This document shows, piece after piece, positions 1-11,935 of a stretch of 64,000 bases of DNA; position 1 is the stretch's first letter, and each line of letters opens with the position of its first letter. Both the position numbers and the translations under genes were made by a program. The stretch lies in NCBI RefSeq assembly GCF_001653235.2, contig NW_019154046.1, positions 516,227 through 580,226 of the forward strand, read 5' to 3'. The notes beneath the pieces were generated by a model that made no database searches, was not told where the DNA came from, and saw nothing but the letters and a program-made list of their open reading frames with translations. Source of the stretch: Pochonia chlamydosporia 170. Taxonomy: Eukaryota; Ascomycota; Sordariomycetes; Hypocreales; Clavicipitaceae.

Positions 1-2527
1 CTTATGGCTATAAATGCCTGGGCAAAGCCTAGAGGTTATGCATTCACCACAGGGAAATCTTCGAAGACTCCAAATAACCGGGTTAAAGTTGTATTTGCAT
101 GTGATCGAAATAAGCTTCCACCAGGCACGTCAATCGAACGAAAACGCCGTACATGTAGCCGCGTGACAGGTTGCAAGTTCTCACTGCTAGCGAAACAGTC
201 CCTAGATGGAACCTCTTGGGTCCTAAGCCATCGACCAGGCCAGGAATATGCACTACACAACCACCCGCCAAGCGAAGACCCATCTGTACACCCAGCACAT
301 CGCCAGCTTAGCGAGAACGATATTAAAGCTATCTCAAGCCTCACAACCTCTGAAACTGCTCCTCGGGAAATTAGGACCTACCTCCACAATAATTCCAGTA
401 CCCTCGCAACTCAGCAAGATGTCTACAATCAGATTGCGGCAACAAGAAGAGATAGATTTACGAGAAGGCCAAAGTAGTATACAAGCACAAGTCGAGCAAT
501 TGCGTGAGGAAGGATTCTACTGTCGGGTCCGGTTAGATCCAGATAATCGGGTTACAGCAATCTTATTTGCCCATCCAGACTCTATCAATTACCTCCAATG
601 CAATCCCGATATCCTACTACTAGACTGTACCTACAAGACAAACAAGCACAAGATGCCACTTCTTGACATGGTTGGCGTTGACGCTTGTGAGCGCTCTTTC
701 TGTATTGCTTTTGCATTTCTCTCTGGAGAGGCAGAAGAGGACTACTCGTGGGCTTTGCAGCATCTTAGGTCCCTCTATCAGCGCGAACTTCCCTTTGTTG
801 TCTTGACAGACCGATGCTTGGCCGCGATCAACGCTGCAGCAGCCTGGTTTCCACTATCCAAGGGTCTGCTTTGCACTTGGCACGGTAACAAGGCAGTATT
901 ACAACATTGCCGGCCCTACTTTCTAGCCGACGGGAGCCAAGCAGGAGAAATGGGATGAGTTCTATGCTTCCTGGCACTCAATTGTAGCCTCCCCAAATGA
1001 AACGACATTCCAAGAGCGTCTGACATTATTTGAGCAAAAATATGCTGCAAAATATACAGAAGCATGTGGATATATCAGGACAACCTGGCTTGACCCGTTC
1101 AAGGAGAGAATCGTCAGAGCATGGGTCGATAGACACTTACACTTTGGCAATGTGGCTACCTCAAGGCAGGTGGCTTGTGGCATGATCGAAGATGGAGAGA
1201 CTAATTCATCTCCCAGGGCCGAAGGAATCCATTCATTGATCAAAGCACATATCAAGATATCTACCTTGGATCTCTTTGATACCTGGCAGGCCATGAGACC
1301 AGCCGTAACAAATCAGCTGAAGGAACTGAAGTACATGCGGGTTTCTCAGCAAGTATCAATGCCACTTGACGTCTCCGGGGTATTATTTGAGGCAATAAGG
1401 GGCTGGGTGTCGCATAAGGCATTGCGTAAAGTACTGGAACAACGGCAATTGCTTTCAAAGCCACTCAACGCTTCCTGTACTAGGATCTTTACGCCCTCAT
1501 ATGGACTGCCATGTGTTCATACACTAAAGAGGCTTGAGGAAGAAGGGCAAGCCCTCTTGCTAGAGCACTTTCATCCCCACTGGTACTTAAAGCGTGATGT
1601 ATCTCAACCACAGCCAATGCTAGAGCCTAGAGCAGTGTCAAGTCAGTTTAACCAGAGGCGCGATCGGCCAATGACAAGCACAAGGCGGGAGCCTAGTGCA
1701 TTTGAAGTGATTCAAGCAGTAGTACGGCCGAAGGCACAGCCTAAGTGCAGCAAATGTCATACATTAAGCCATATCATGACTTCGAAGGCATGTCCTTTGA
1801 GATATGAAGAGCTCTTCCAGAGGATCTGCCACAGAAGTGGCGGCACAGATAACCAAGACGGTAGCAGCTGCGACAGTGGCACCAGCAGCCACGGAGGCAT
1901 TTTCATTTCAGGCAGCTGTAGGCCAGATAGAGGCAGGTCTAACGACAGCAGTTCAAGCTGGCGGGCCACACACAAACGGGCCAGATAGGGGCAGTCCAAG
2001 AAATAGATGGACTGGTTGACCACGTGGCGGCAAGCCAGACATCTACAGTTGAGGAAGTTGCAGACTGCATAGTGGTCGCCCACACAGTGGTAGACCAGCC
2101 AGTGGCGGCAGGGACGATGGCAGCGCCAGAACTTAGATACGACGACCCGCGGGCCATTCACCAGAGATATGTCGAAGCAAGACAAGCTTGGTATAATGCG
2201 TAGCCTCGGGGCAGTATCAAAACTAACCAACAATATCGGAAGGCAGTAGGTTTGCCTCAACGGTACGATAAAGTAAGCTACAAGTGGTGTGTTGATTGGA
2301 AGCAGATGGGCAAGCAATGTATGATGCTGAAAGGCTGTAGAGATTGGAGTAAGGAGGAGATGATGGCGTATCTGGATTGGAGCAAGGCAGAAGAACATCG
2401 GGTTGAGGCTCTAGTAGCGGCTGAGATGGAAGATAACCCCTTCTCTAAGAGAAGAGGTATGAGTAAGATCTGGGAGGCGGCCGCGACGGATAGTAATGCA
2501 CAAGAGGCATTGTATTTAAGGAAGTAG
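1..2527 (+). pseudogene. Mutator-like (MULE/FAR1) transposase, copy 1, decayed
   Basis: Transposase relic that runs off the left window edge. A FAR1-type zinc DNA-binding region (ACDR, GCKF and HNHPP pieces) is followed by the MULE catalytic domain (LLLDCTYKTNKHKMPLLDM, then VVLTDRCLAAINA) and a C-terminal CX2CX4H knuckle (CSKCHTLSH). The tail runs through LPQRYDKVSYKWCVDWKQM to SKRRGMSKIWEAA. Reading changes frame near position 445 (about 4 bp net extra) and again near 945, and a stop lies near 1986, so it is not translatable. It is clearly homologous, in the same order, to the better copy at 39899-42567, and starts at the part matching about 39965 there. No right terminal repeat follows; a LINE scrap abuts at about 2538. 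Family identification is firm. Confidence 0.9.
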
Positions 2528-2537
2528 GTTGCTAATG

Positions 2538-2628
2538 GGAGCTCGGCAACGGTACCAGTCACCCAAGCCGTATAGTCGTCCACAAAGGCGATCGAGCCAC
2601 CGTTAGCGTTGATCTTTCTTTGCACCAA
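2538..2628 (-). pseudogene. LINE (Tad-like) reverse transcriptase fragment
   Basis: About 30 codons on the minus strand read VQRKINANGGSIAFVDDY followed by TAWVTG. This resembles the catalytic palm motif of fungal non-LTR reverse transcriptases (F/YVDD box). It abuts the 3' end of MULE copy 1, and no further RT sequence is recognisable on either side. It is a small nested or chimeric scrap with no coding capacity of its own. Confidence 0.65.
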
Positions 2629-2649
2629 GTGTAGTGTGAAAGAAGACTC

Positions 2650-3309
2650 CTAAGAAGCTGTGAAGGATACGAAAGTTTTCGTAAACTCCTTGAACATGTC
2701 TGCCAGCACGCTCACTGTTTTATTCAAGCTGCTTACCATATCAGTCAGGTCGAGCACCTTCGACTCCAGAATTTGAACCTGTTGATCTCTTTCAACGCCA
2801 CTGGTCGATCGACGGGAATGTGCACTGGAAGTCCGTTGGCGATTTGAGCGACTAAGCACGGTCAACTCGTCTGCTTGGGCGTCCTTTTCGACATCGGCAG
2901 GGTCACAGTAGTAGCTCACCCATCCTGCCTTCCACGGCGTAGGTACTATGTGTCGGAGTTAAACACCATCGTGGTTTTGTTGCAGGCACCGACACATTGA
3001 CCTTGACGGGGCTGAATCACCCGTCTGTTTGATGTCTTCGGCTCCGTATCGCTGCATATGAGCGATGGGATCCGCTTCGTGCAGTTCCCGCCGGAAAACA
3101 TCGCCGCAGTAAGGGAGACGTTCCAGCGTTCCTGGCCCAGGGGCATCCAAGCCAAGAGCCCATACTCCGTCTCGTATAAATTCAAGCTCCGGGGAACGCC
3201 GTGGAGCGGCATTGGCACGGGCTCCCTCGCAGTGCCGGCAGTCATACTTGTGCGAGAGATGTTTGCCTCCCTGTATCTTTACATTTCCATAGTCGCCCTC
3301 AATTTACGG
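2650..3309 (-). CDS. Unrecognised partial protein, cysteine motif plus coiled coil
   Basis: I do not recognise this gene. Two minus-strand open stretches look coding. The upstream one (3309-2967) contains HKYDCRHCEGARANAAPRRS, FIRDGVWALGLDAPGPGTLE and LPYCGDVFRRELHEADPIAH, with Cys pairs suggesting a zinc-binding segment. The downstream one (2924-2650) contains GWVSYYCDPADVEKDAQ, then a heptad-like helix (VQILESKVLDLTDMVSSLNK) and a stop. They are in different frames. A 42-nt GT-AG intron at 2925-2966 would join them in frame, which is short for a fungal intron, so decay is an alternative. A stop precedes the upstream stretch and no clear start is seen. It lies beside transposon remains and could itself be transposon-derived. 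Confidence 0.4.
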
Positions 3310-4344
3310 ATTTTTAGGTCAGTACTGACTTATTGAGACTAACTCTCCTTGAAAGAGCCAGTGGCTGCATTCTAACCAAGTAGAGTCAGGCAGGAAATGT
3401 CAATCACTGCATAAACTTATCTCTCTATTTGGTCACAATGAACGCTACTTGACGTGTTTTCTCATTACGCGCCTATTAATTGTGAAACTGGCGCCTATAA
3501 CACAAATGGAGAAGCTGAAGCAGTGGTTGCTGGTGGTCCTAACCAGTTAGAAGTCCACCAGTAAGAATTATCTCGGGGCCAACTCCATCTCTGTTTACTC
3601 TAGACACACCGCACAACGACGTCAAGATGCCGGAAGGCATGGGATACGTGGCGTCAAAAGGAAATATGACTATATATTGGCGAAGTTTGGAATATAGTAA
3701 GCGACTCGCTAATGCGCTGAACTGTTGCCTATCCAACCGAAAACAGACTTCATGTCAGAAGAAGCCTTGGGTAATTTGTCATGTGTGAAGAGAACCATAA
3801 ACTTCCCTCAGCAATAGAAGCTGACATCCAATCATATACAGCCCCAAAGTGTCTTCACATAACGCCAACACCTCAATATAACGCGTTCAGGAGCACCGAC
3901 CTGGGAGGGCAGGCAATCACAACGCAGAGGTACGATGTCTGGCTGAAGCCCAGTACCGTAATCGCCATCGAGTTGTTGTACGGCAAGGAGGGCAATTATT
4001 AGAGCCAGTATGTGGATCCGAGGAGATATCTGTGCACTGATTCAAAAATAGCCGAGGATGGGGGATGTGGCACAGACTAGATTCAACCGTACGGCCCAAC
4101 TACTGTGGCAGGTTCAAATGGCCATGGGTGAAGCGCAACTGACGAGCATACCAAGACGCCTTCTGTGGTAAGAAGCAGACAAATTCCTCTAGGTCTCTGG
4201 ATGCTATGCCGCCTCTTGTATCAAGTCTGCTGAGTGTTTCAATATAATATGATACCCTAGAAGCGAATCGCCAGACGGGCTAGTTCTGAAAAGCTGCTTG
4301 CCGAGTTGCAACTCCCCTGCGTCGCCCAAACCGTATTATCTGTA
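3310..4344. other. No recognisable gene
   Basis: Only short, uninformative open frames are present. I recognise no domain, RNA or repeat here. Confidence 0.5.
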
Positions 4345-4628
4345 CAAGTCCTACAAGTGTCACGTTATGAGAGTCATACTGAGCCAGATTTAATATCGTG
4401 GCGCACAGGTAATTACTGATGATGAATCCATTGTTGTTCTTGTTTGTTGTCCTAATCTTGGCAGAGGGATTCACGTCATTTATCTGAGTTCAGAAGCATA
4501 ACTACCAGCCTTCTGATAAAATTCCAGGTGGTTGGCCAGCCTCTCATCTCCTGATGACTATGGTTTTATGACATCTGGCAATTACTCCAAGTCTGCTTGT
4601 TCAATAAACAAAGGCAGTTTTATCCGAC
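4345..4628 (+). repeat. Dispersed repeat A, copy 1
   Basis: About 280 bp is closely matched, inverted, at about 46060-46345 (shared blocks such as GGCGCACAGGTAATTACT and AGGGATTCACGTCATTTATC). Its last 50 bp (GCTTGTTCAATAAACAAAGG region) recurs at about 63240-63290. All copies end at the same point, after the words encoding NYSKSACSINKGSFIRQ, so the border is probably real. A hydrophobic leader-like frame starts at about 4421 (MNPLLFLFVVLILAEGFTSF). The repeat may be a transposon terminus or the remains of a small secreted protein gene. Confidence 0.6.
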
Positions 4629-5297
4629 AACAAGCACCCACGATTGCCTTGCCGTCAATGCTTTCCTTTGCCGTCTTAATATCGCTCGGGGCTGCGCGGC
4701 CATTCCACGCAGGACAAGTCGTAATCATGGGCACCAAAACAATGCTCGTTTACCCTAATAGGACTGAGCGCTTGGACCTGGTGGGGAGTCTGGATTGTGC
4801 CCTGACGTTTTGTCCAACCAGACTTGAAGGCCCAAGGGTGAGACAGGGCGTCTTTGGGGGAAATGGCAATGGTCTCCAACTCATTTCCTGGTTTGTTCAA
4901 CCTAAGTTCTGAACCGTATTTCGTTTTTGTTCAAAGTCAAAGCGGCTGTCTGACATTCTGGAGCTGTGGCTTAGACCGCGTCGATGTTGGTGTCCCATCA
5001 TCGACATCAACCAGACTCGTTTTCCTAACAAGGCAAACGAGCCATGCCTCGGGTGCATCGGAGATGCAATGTCCAATGCTCGTCGTCATGAGCCTGCCAT
5101 GACATCAACTGGTGATGGAACCCGATGAGAAACCGACCTGTATGTATCCAGCTCTGCATGCCTACTATGCCGTTACCGAGATCACCGAGATCACGAAGAT
5201 ATAAACATAAGCCTCGACCCAGTGTTGAAATCCATGACGAGACGGACACGCCAACATCGCTCGTTTACACCACCACTATCCATCCACATCTACAGCT
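4629..5297. other. No gene seen; upstream region of the esterase
   Basis: No coherent domain in any frame. The last 100 bp are the presumed promoter and leader of the esterase gene. Confidence 0.45.
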
Positions 5298-7082
5298 ATG
5301 AAGCTCGAAATCATTCTCTATGTTGCTGCTGCCCTAGGTGCACACTCCGTATGCGCTACCTTCAACGACATTATTGTCACCACAGAGCAAGGTTCCATCC
5401 GCGGCACCCAAGTCCGTAACGGTGTCAACGCATTGCATTCCTTACGCAGAGCCTCCCGTCGGTCCCTTGCGATTCCAGCCGCCTCAACCGCTCAAGCGTT
5501 CACATAGAGAGACGATGAACGCAACCCGCTTTGGTTTTGCGTGCCACCAGTTCGCATACAGGGGCATCTTCAGTGGCCCCATTGCACCCAGCGTCCCAGA
5601 GTCGGAGGACTGCCTGAGCCTCAATATCTACGTCCCAAAGCGCCGTCGGGGCGAGCGAAAGAAGCTGCCAGTCTTTATCTGGTCCTACGGCGGCGGCTTC
5701 GGCATGGGCTCTGGCAGCGCCCCATTATATAACCCGACTGACTTTGTTGCTGAGAATAAGGACATCATCATGGTCAGCTGGAAGTATGACTTCCCATCTA
5801 TTATCCATTTGTGCTACTATATCTCACCAAGAATACGGTCTAATTAACTGTAGTTATCGCACTACTATTTTCGGCTTTCCTAATTCACCAGCCCTTACGG
5901 CCCAGAACCTGGGCGTACGTGACCAGCGCCTCGCCCTTGAGTGGCTGCGCGACAACATCGCATCCTTTGGCGGCGACCCGAAGCGAATGGTTCTTGGTGG
6001 GCAGTCTGCCGGCGCTATCTCGGCACATGCAATGACTTATGCGTATCCCCAGGATCCCATTGTGTCTGCGCTTATCCTCCAGAGTGGCACGGTCGAGCAG
6101 CTTGGGACGAAACGAGAAGGCCAGGACTTTGAGTTTGTGCGCGTCGCTCAGGCTGTCGGCTGCGCAAGCCAGGACCGGAAACAAGAGCTTGAATGTATGC
6201 GAATGGTTGACGCTGATAAGCTACAGCACGCCATCTCAAACAAGACGTTAAACGAGATCGGGTCACCGCACGGGGGAATGCCTATGGCGGATGATGTTGT
6301 CATGTTCACCCCAGAGGATGCCCGACGACGCTCAGAGGCAGGCAAATTCGCTCGTCTAGTATGTCCACAGTCAGCATCTGTAATCCCCCCCTTCAACCAC
6401 CAGGGTCAATGGAAACTGACATGTGCCATGGGCAGCCCACGTTGATCGGCACAATGTTGAATGAGGCCGATTCAACCATCCCTGAGTGGGATCCAGTAAA
6501 GGGTGTCGACCGAGAGCTTAGCGACACGCTGACTATGCAAGTCTTTGAGTGCAACGTGGCTCTCGAAGCTGGGTATGTCCCCTTATTCACGCAAGCCTTG
6601 TGCGATTTACCAACTAATTTGACAAGATTCCGCGCTCAACACAAGGTCCCGGTGTGGCGATATTCATACAGGGGCGTTTTCCCCGAAGTGACTCCCTATC
6701 CATGGGCGAGGGCTTACCACGCAGGTACATTGAATTATATATACACATATCCTTTACCAACGTGTAACGGCCCTGCTGACGCAGAGTAGCTGAGACTGGC
6801 GTTCTCTTTGGAACATATGACTTGGTGAAAACCAACCCGGCGGCAAATACCAACTCGACGACAAAAGAGGCTTCCAAGTTCCTGCAGCACATGTTTGGGA
6901 CATTCGTGAGGGACCCCATTCATGGCCTCGCGGACAAGTACCGAATGCCGCTCTTCCGCCCAAACACCTCAAGCTTGATTGAGCTCTTCAATGAGAACAA
7001 ACCAACCTTTTCGTTGGGCATGGAGCAGAATCTGGCAACTTGTTGGTATATGACTAAGACAACTTCTGAGAAGACTACCTAG
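5298..7082 (+). pseudogene. Secreted type-B carboxylesterase/lipase, one frameshift
   Basis: Four-exon carboxylesterase of the alpha/beta-hydrolase fold, probably secreted. The leader is MKLEIILYVAAALGAHSVCA. Introns are 5784-5853, 6359-6435 and 6725-6789; each restores the expected family reading (VSWNYRTTIFGFP, FARLPTLIGTMLNEADS and YHAAETGVLFGTYDL across the joins). The nucleophile elbow is GGQSAGA, the acid is probably the Glu of LNEADS, and the His that of AYHAAE; the oxyanion loop is YGGGFGMGSG. The defect is near 5432-5440, where the family motif (G-I-P-Y-A-E-P-P-V-G) is in another frame from the leader, consistent with a small deletion. The rest is open to the stop, so the loss looks recent, or it is a sequencing error. 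The C-terminus, after FSLGMEQN, is slightly unusual for the family. Confidence 0.85.
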
Positions 7083-7242
7083 AGGGTAACCAAGCCATCA
7101 GAAGTACTCGAGTTTCCCTGAGCTACTTGCTATTGGTGATACTGTATCCTTATGCTCTCTTTTGACTCAGGAACGATTACGCGGACTCTACGCGGCCATC
7201 ATGCACACGCCTCTTGTGACCCGCTTCATGTGAGATAAGAAT

Positions 7243-7372
7243 CCGATCCGTCTCGGACACGTTGTGGTTAGCGAACCAACTGGGATTCACTCTGGGGCAG
7301 TGCAATACGATCATGGAAAAGCTAGAGCAGGAGTTTTTCAACGCACAGGCCCCCTCGCTCGTGTGAATTATA
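7243..7372 (+). pseudogene. PNP_UDP_1 domain relic
   Basis: About 40 codons read RLGHVVVSEPTGIHSGAVQY then DHGKARAGVFQRTGPLARV. This is the segment just after the GIGGG loop in NLR-associated nucleoside-phosphorylase-like domains (compare RLGDIVVSYPEGTCGGVFQY in the PNP gene at 30047-31030). The domain start and end are absent. It is an orphan scrap of an NLR N-terminal domain. Confidence 0.75.
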
Positions 7373-7722
7373 GCGACACTGTATTTTAGTCATGTTAGCT
7401 AAAACTGGCTGGGCTGTCAAACAGGAATGACCGTGCCGGCAAGCGGCCCGCCAAAAGAAGCCTGGAGGAACTGTTAGGTACGCTGGAATTTGGCCCGATG
7501 AAGTAAGCGGTTAAAATGTGTCACACGATATAAGGGGATATAATTGCTCAGCAATAGAGCGCGTTCTTTTTGTTGACAAAATGTGATATTCGGATGTCAC
7601 ATGTCATTGTACGTTGAAAGGCGAATTACAAGTCGCGAAATTTTACTTAAGTGTATTTGTTGGAAGCGCAAGGCTTCTATTCGGGTGATAATTATCACGG
7701 GACTTGGGGAACTCGTAACTAG
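7373..7722. other. No gene seen
   Basis: AT-leaning sequence with no recognisable coding signal. Confidence 0.4.
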
Positions 7723-7880
7723 TTGATTGATGCTCGTTGTTGAATTCATCTAGCTATAGATAACGTGCGCCTGAATGGGAGTTGAGACCTCCTCACGTGA
7801 GGTCTGTTTCAGCCACCGTTTGAAGCCATTCGCAGGCTGCTGGCTCCGCCGCCAAAGGCGGTGGAAGCAACAGTATTAGT
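7723..7880 (+). repeat. Inverted repeat B, left copy (E-box palindrome inside)
   Basis: About 155 bp matches 16974-17128 in inverted orientation (shared GAATTCATCTAGCTAT and CAGGCTGCTGGCTCCGCCGCC). It contains the perfect 12-bp palindrome CCTCACGTGAGG at 7791-7802, which includes a CACGTG E-box. The right copy overlaps the 5' end of the bZIP fragment, so this may be a duplicated piece of that gene's upstream region. Confidence 0.7.
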
Positions 7881-8289
7881 GAACTGCGGGCAACAACAGA
7901 GGGTTGTGGGGCTCTGGAATGTTGAACGTCACAGCGGAAGAGATGCCGCCAACGTAGGCTATTTATGGAAGGCGCAGGCTGGACGTTGCACGTGATGTTG
8001 TATCATGTTCAACATGGAAGACCCCTCCTCGTAGTGTGTTGGACACCGCCGGGAACAGCATTTAACATAATGGAGGAAGTCAGACTGTCCAGGCATGAGG
8101 CTTGCTTTGTGAGGGAATCATTTGACTTGCCTGTTCCCTGTTTTCTTTCAATGCTGTCTTTGATAGAGAGGCAACATATTCATCTTAATCGACTGCGAAT
8201 CCAGCACTGCCACTTGCTATGAGCTATAATGCACTCGTCTGACCCAAAGCAATTATAGTAATCATTCATCTAACCATTTACCTCAATGC

Positions 8290-8800
8290 CGTTTGTATTT
8301 GAAGCCGTGCAACACCGACAGCGTAAAAACAAACCTGTGGGAGAGGGCAGGCGTAAGTCGACTTCTCGAAGCTGAACTGACCGAACGCACGCCATAAAGG
8401 TGACAATTTCCTGGCAGACCCTTCCAAAAGAGAAGCGACAATTGCCTCCAAAAGGGAAACACCCTTACGGTTGTCTGTGACTCCAAATTCAAGTAGCACG
8501 CAAGTCACAAGGTACAAGCACAAAAAGATTTTCCGTTGATAAGTCAGGTGGCTAATACGTCAGTTGGCTTCTTACATATCTTGATCGATTTACCCCCGTC
8601 GACAAGTTAGAAACGGCTCAACAACGCCCTTAAAAACGCCGAAGATGACCCTGCTGCTGTTACTCAATGCTCAGGGTAACATTGCAATGTTTGGACGTCA
8701 CGGAGCATCGGTAGTTTCCCTGGCCTCATTTCGGCGTTATAGAACTATCAATTTATTGTCATTAAGAAGGAGGAACCTTAATCATAATGTATAAATTCAC
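8290..8800 (-). repeat. Dispersed repeat C, copy 1
   Basis: Matches, inverted, two separated segments elsewhere. Positions 8520-8800 match 25385-25660 (shared CCAACTGACGTATTAGCCAC on the reverse strand). Positions 8290-8560 match 29605-29960 (shared GGAAATTGTCACCTTTATGG). The longest arrangement is therefore here. A minus-strand frame across 8278-8523 (RKLSPLWRAF) is conserved at 29850, but I do not recognise it. Confidence 0.7.
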
Positions 8801-9093
8801 ACTATCATTCGAGTTCCCTATTTAACTGATTCTATTCATAGTATCCCATGAACATTCCCCGAACATTTAGACACTTTCTCACTGTTTTACGCATAGTATA
8901 TATGAATAGCGCTTGCATAACTATTGATCGAAATTGAGATCGTTAAATTGGAACTGTAACTATAATAGAGACGCCCTGAAAGATAAATGCCATCACGGCT
9001 TGTGACAAACACGTACAGTCTCCTGGATTTCGGCTTCGTACTATGTTGCCATCATGTTCATCCATGGGATGCTTGACAAAACACGGGTGACAC

Positions 9094-9657
9094 TCATATT
9101 TCCCCTGTTCCTGAGGTTGGACCATATTTTCCCATTAAAAGTTGCAATACCATGTTCCTAACCTGAATATTTGACAATCCGCTAAATCTTTCAAAATATT
9201 TGATGTTTTTATGTTTTATTGATTCGGAGGAAGGTGATTCAGTGCCAATCCGGCGACAGAAGCGCCCGGCTGCATCAAACAGGCCAAACACACTTTCATG
9301 CTCACCATTGACGGCATTAGGAGTCCAGCCCAATCGGACACATTTGTTTCTTATCTCGTGAGGAACGGTCCATCTTGGTTTCGCCTTGCGCACTGTTACC
9401 TGCGGTTTGTGCCGGTTGCTATGGCTGCTTCTGCGGCCTTGCAAGGGAGACACACGTTTGTCTTGAGACCGATGCCGCCGTATGGCAAGACGCTTGGTAC
9501 GGTTCGAATTGATTGGGTTTGTATCGGTCGCCGATGCAGGAGGCACTACCGAACGGCGTATTGTATAAAGGTAGACGACATCGTCGTCCGCACACATATT
9601 TAATTCTGGCTGGAAGGTATTTGCCACATGAAGGTTGAAGGGGACAGGAGGAGCCAT
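9094..9657 (-). CDS. Hypothetical basic protein, 187 aa
   Basis: Unrecognised intronless frame of 187 codons with an ATG start. The middle is Arg/Lys/His-rich (residues about 50-90: TKRLAIRRHRSQDKR onward). The C-terminal half is more ordered, with KPRWTVPHEIRNKCVRLGWT and GLFDAAGRFCRRIG followed by a hydrophobic helix (NIQVRNMVLQLLMGKYG). No signal peptide or membrane segment is seen. It lies among repeats and PNP relics, so it may be a chance or transposon-derived frame; expression evidence would decide. Confidence 0.35.
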   Translation of the reverse strand: MAPPVPFNLHVANTFQPELNMCADDDVVYLYTIRRSVVPPASATDTNPINSNRTKRLAIRRHRSQDKRVSPLQGRRSSHSNRHKPQVTVRKAKPRWTVPHEIRNKCVRLGWTPNAVNGEHESVFGLFDAAGRFCRRIGTESPSSESIKHKNIKYFERFSGLSNIQVRNMVLQLLMGKYGPTSGTGEI

Positions 9658-9959
9658 TGCGGGGTGAAGGGGCTCTTGAAGCAGGGCAGTGGTAAGTCAC
9701 ATGCGACCCCTGCGCGGCTTGGCGGAAGTTCCCAGAATCACCCACTTGTGGCCCAAACCTGACTTGAGAAATTTCGTCGACGCAACTCAGGCTCAGAGGT
9801 CTTACCTTCCTGTCTTGAATCGGAAGCTGAAGACTTAAGAGGAGACATCCCGCAAGAAGTGGTAAGCAATGCCAACTTGCGAGCCTAAACACTATGACCG
9901 CTCTGAGACGGAACGCGATCCAGATTGTTAGAGACAGGTGCGTGCCCCCACTAATTGGG

Positions 9960-10034
9960 GTCGCTGTACTGAAGCGGGTGCTGGATGTGAATTTCGGGAT
10001 CCTGGATGAACAAGAGAGCGCAGATGCGAACTCG
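9960..10034 (+). pseudogene. PNP_UDP_1 N-terminal scrap
   Basis: Twenty-five codons reading VLKRVLDVNFGILDEQESAD correspond to the N-terminal part of the PNP domain at 30047-31030 (KQMLDENFGILDEQDSTD). Nothing upstream or downstream continues the domain. It is another NLR fragment, lying 2.6 kb from the one at 7243. Confidence 0.75.
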
Positions 10035-10197
10035 GTTCCCAGCTATTCGATCACAGTGACAGAGTGTAGACCGCGGTGCCAGATTTTAAACTTCTGAGAG
10101 TATTTTTAGCCTTTTCGGGGAAAGTGCGATGTCTGATTGCACGTGGGACTTACTGATAACTTGGGGAAATATATTAGCAAATGGTTTCTTAAAGTCC

Positions 10198-11264
10198 CTA
10201 CTTTGGTGTGTCACATCCTCTCTCGTCTGAAATAGCCTCGCTTTGTGTATCGTCACACCACACTTTAATGCGTGGGACTGGTCCCGATGCCTGGTCTTTC
10301 TTTACTTCGCGGCAATGCCACCCAACTTTGCCCTCCTTGGTGCTATTAGCACAGAAATTTATACAGCAATTATTAATATTCGGTATCCACACGTAGCTGT
10401 GAAGGTCAAACTTGAAATCGACCCCAAACTCTTTCCCACCATCACCAGTGACGATGTCCGAGGCAACACCTGTAAAGTTGTCTCTTGAAAAGCCCTGGAA
10501 AGCGAATGTATCGCCCTTCGGCCAGGTCTGGTTGTTGAGAAAGTGGATCGTCGCCGTCGCGGATGCGCTGGTAGTCGATGAGGTTGAACTAGTTGGAGTG
10601 GATGAGGTTGATGACGGGACCGTAGAAGAACTGAATCATATTAGTATGGTTGTGGTGAAATGAAGATATTTATTCCGTTTTGATGTGGTAATAAGTCTCA
10701 CCTGCTGCTAGTTGTCGATGAGGAGGCGCCGTTATCCGACTTTCGAGAGGCAACGGCGCCACCAACGCCCCCGCCAATGGCGGCCGCGATGATAATAACA
10801 AGAGCAACTGCAAGTGGTATAAACACCTTGCGGCTGAAGCCCAATATCTTCCTGTGGTCTTTTTTTTTTATTCCTCCATCTCCATCACGATCCGCGGGGA
10901 GCGAATGATTCTTAGTTTCTGGAATTGCTGGCGTCGCGCTCTCCTTGGTAATCGGCTTTATTTGCGGGCTTGCTGTTGTCACCGTCTCTGGGTATTCGGC
11001 CTTGTGCTCTGAGGGCACGATGTGTAAGCCTGTACTGTCATGTCCCACCAAGACTGCTTCCTTTTCAGTATGGTCGGGAGCCATAGGTGAGCGCTGGGAT
11101 GACTGATATTGTTCGTGGGTTGACCGGTACTGCGACTGATACTGCCTCTGCAACTCTCCGATGTTTGAACCAACCGTCAGTGGCGACAGCATATCGACAG
11201 ATTCAGGAGCATTGGCCCCGTGGTCGTTTTCGGCCTCATTCTGATGGTATTGACGGTCAGTCAT
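10198..11264 (-). CDS. Single-pass membrane protein with Ser/Thr linker and Cys-rich ectodomain
   Basis: Two-exon gene of 331 codons; the 71-bp intron at 10631-10701 (GTGAGA...CAG) joins in phase 2 inside a Ser/Thr run. The N-terminal half (residues 1-150) is polar, Gln/Ser-rich and presumably cytosolic, ending in a basic stretch (KKKDHRK). One transmembrane helix follows, at about 155-178 (VFIPLAVALVIIIAAAIGGG). The outer part has a Ser/Thr-rich stalk, then a compact domain with paired cysteines (INNCCINFCANST, WHCREVK, VWCDD, GCDTPK) and possible N-glycosylation sites (NQT, NFT, NST). This layout is common in fungal plasma-membrane or wall-sensor-like proteins; no enzymatic motif is visible. 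All coordinates are in frame from ATG to stop. Confidence 0.75.
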
Positions 11265-11935
11265 GTTGCGGCCGGTCTGCTACATTCATTGTACGTCCAC
11301 AGAGGAGCAGTGGATGATGTGGGATTAAAAAACGAGCCGTTGGTCAGGGCAGGTCTGGATCTTGAAGGGGATACCAGCCCCAGGCGATCTTCTTTGCTCA
11401 GTGGCAATAGCCTAATGACCAGGGCATTTGAACCAAGGCTTGCCGATCGCACAATTAGTCAACCAGGACACTGTTTGTTCCCCGATCTGCGTGCGTGAGG
11501 CTGACATAGTTACAGGGACATACATACAAATTTAACAGAGGGTGCTTCATGGAGCGGCAGGAGATTAATCAACTTTTTGATCCATATTTTGTGATATTTT
11601 AAGTGTCGCTGCCCTCGTCGCTGCCGCTCGCGGAGCGGAGACAGGGACGTGCTAGCGGTCGGCCGAGCTTAAACTCCGGAGGAGAACTCCATACAACGAC
11701 CGAAGCTTTCCAACCGCAATCTATGAAAACATTCCACCCTCGTCAAACTAACCCACCACAAGAAATCGTAGTCACGACTGTCGCCTGTCTGGTCAATTTG
11801 CCGCCAGAAAGATTTCTTCGCGTTCGGGGATAAAACTTACACACTGGATTTGCCATTCATGCCCTATAGGCACTGACAAGTCCTTAGACATCTAGTGTTA
11901 GCAAGGTCACAGCTGGCTTCCGAGGTAGCATTCAC
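11265..11935. other. No gene seen
   Basis: Intergenic between two minus-strand genes. It holds the presumed promoter of the membrane protein and no recognisable coding domain. Confidence 0.4.

Noticed and set aside
9419..9892. 157-codon minus-strand frame with hydrophobic start
   Set aside because: Overlaps the better frame at 9094-9657 and shows no protein-like composition beyond its first residues.
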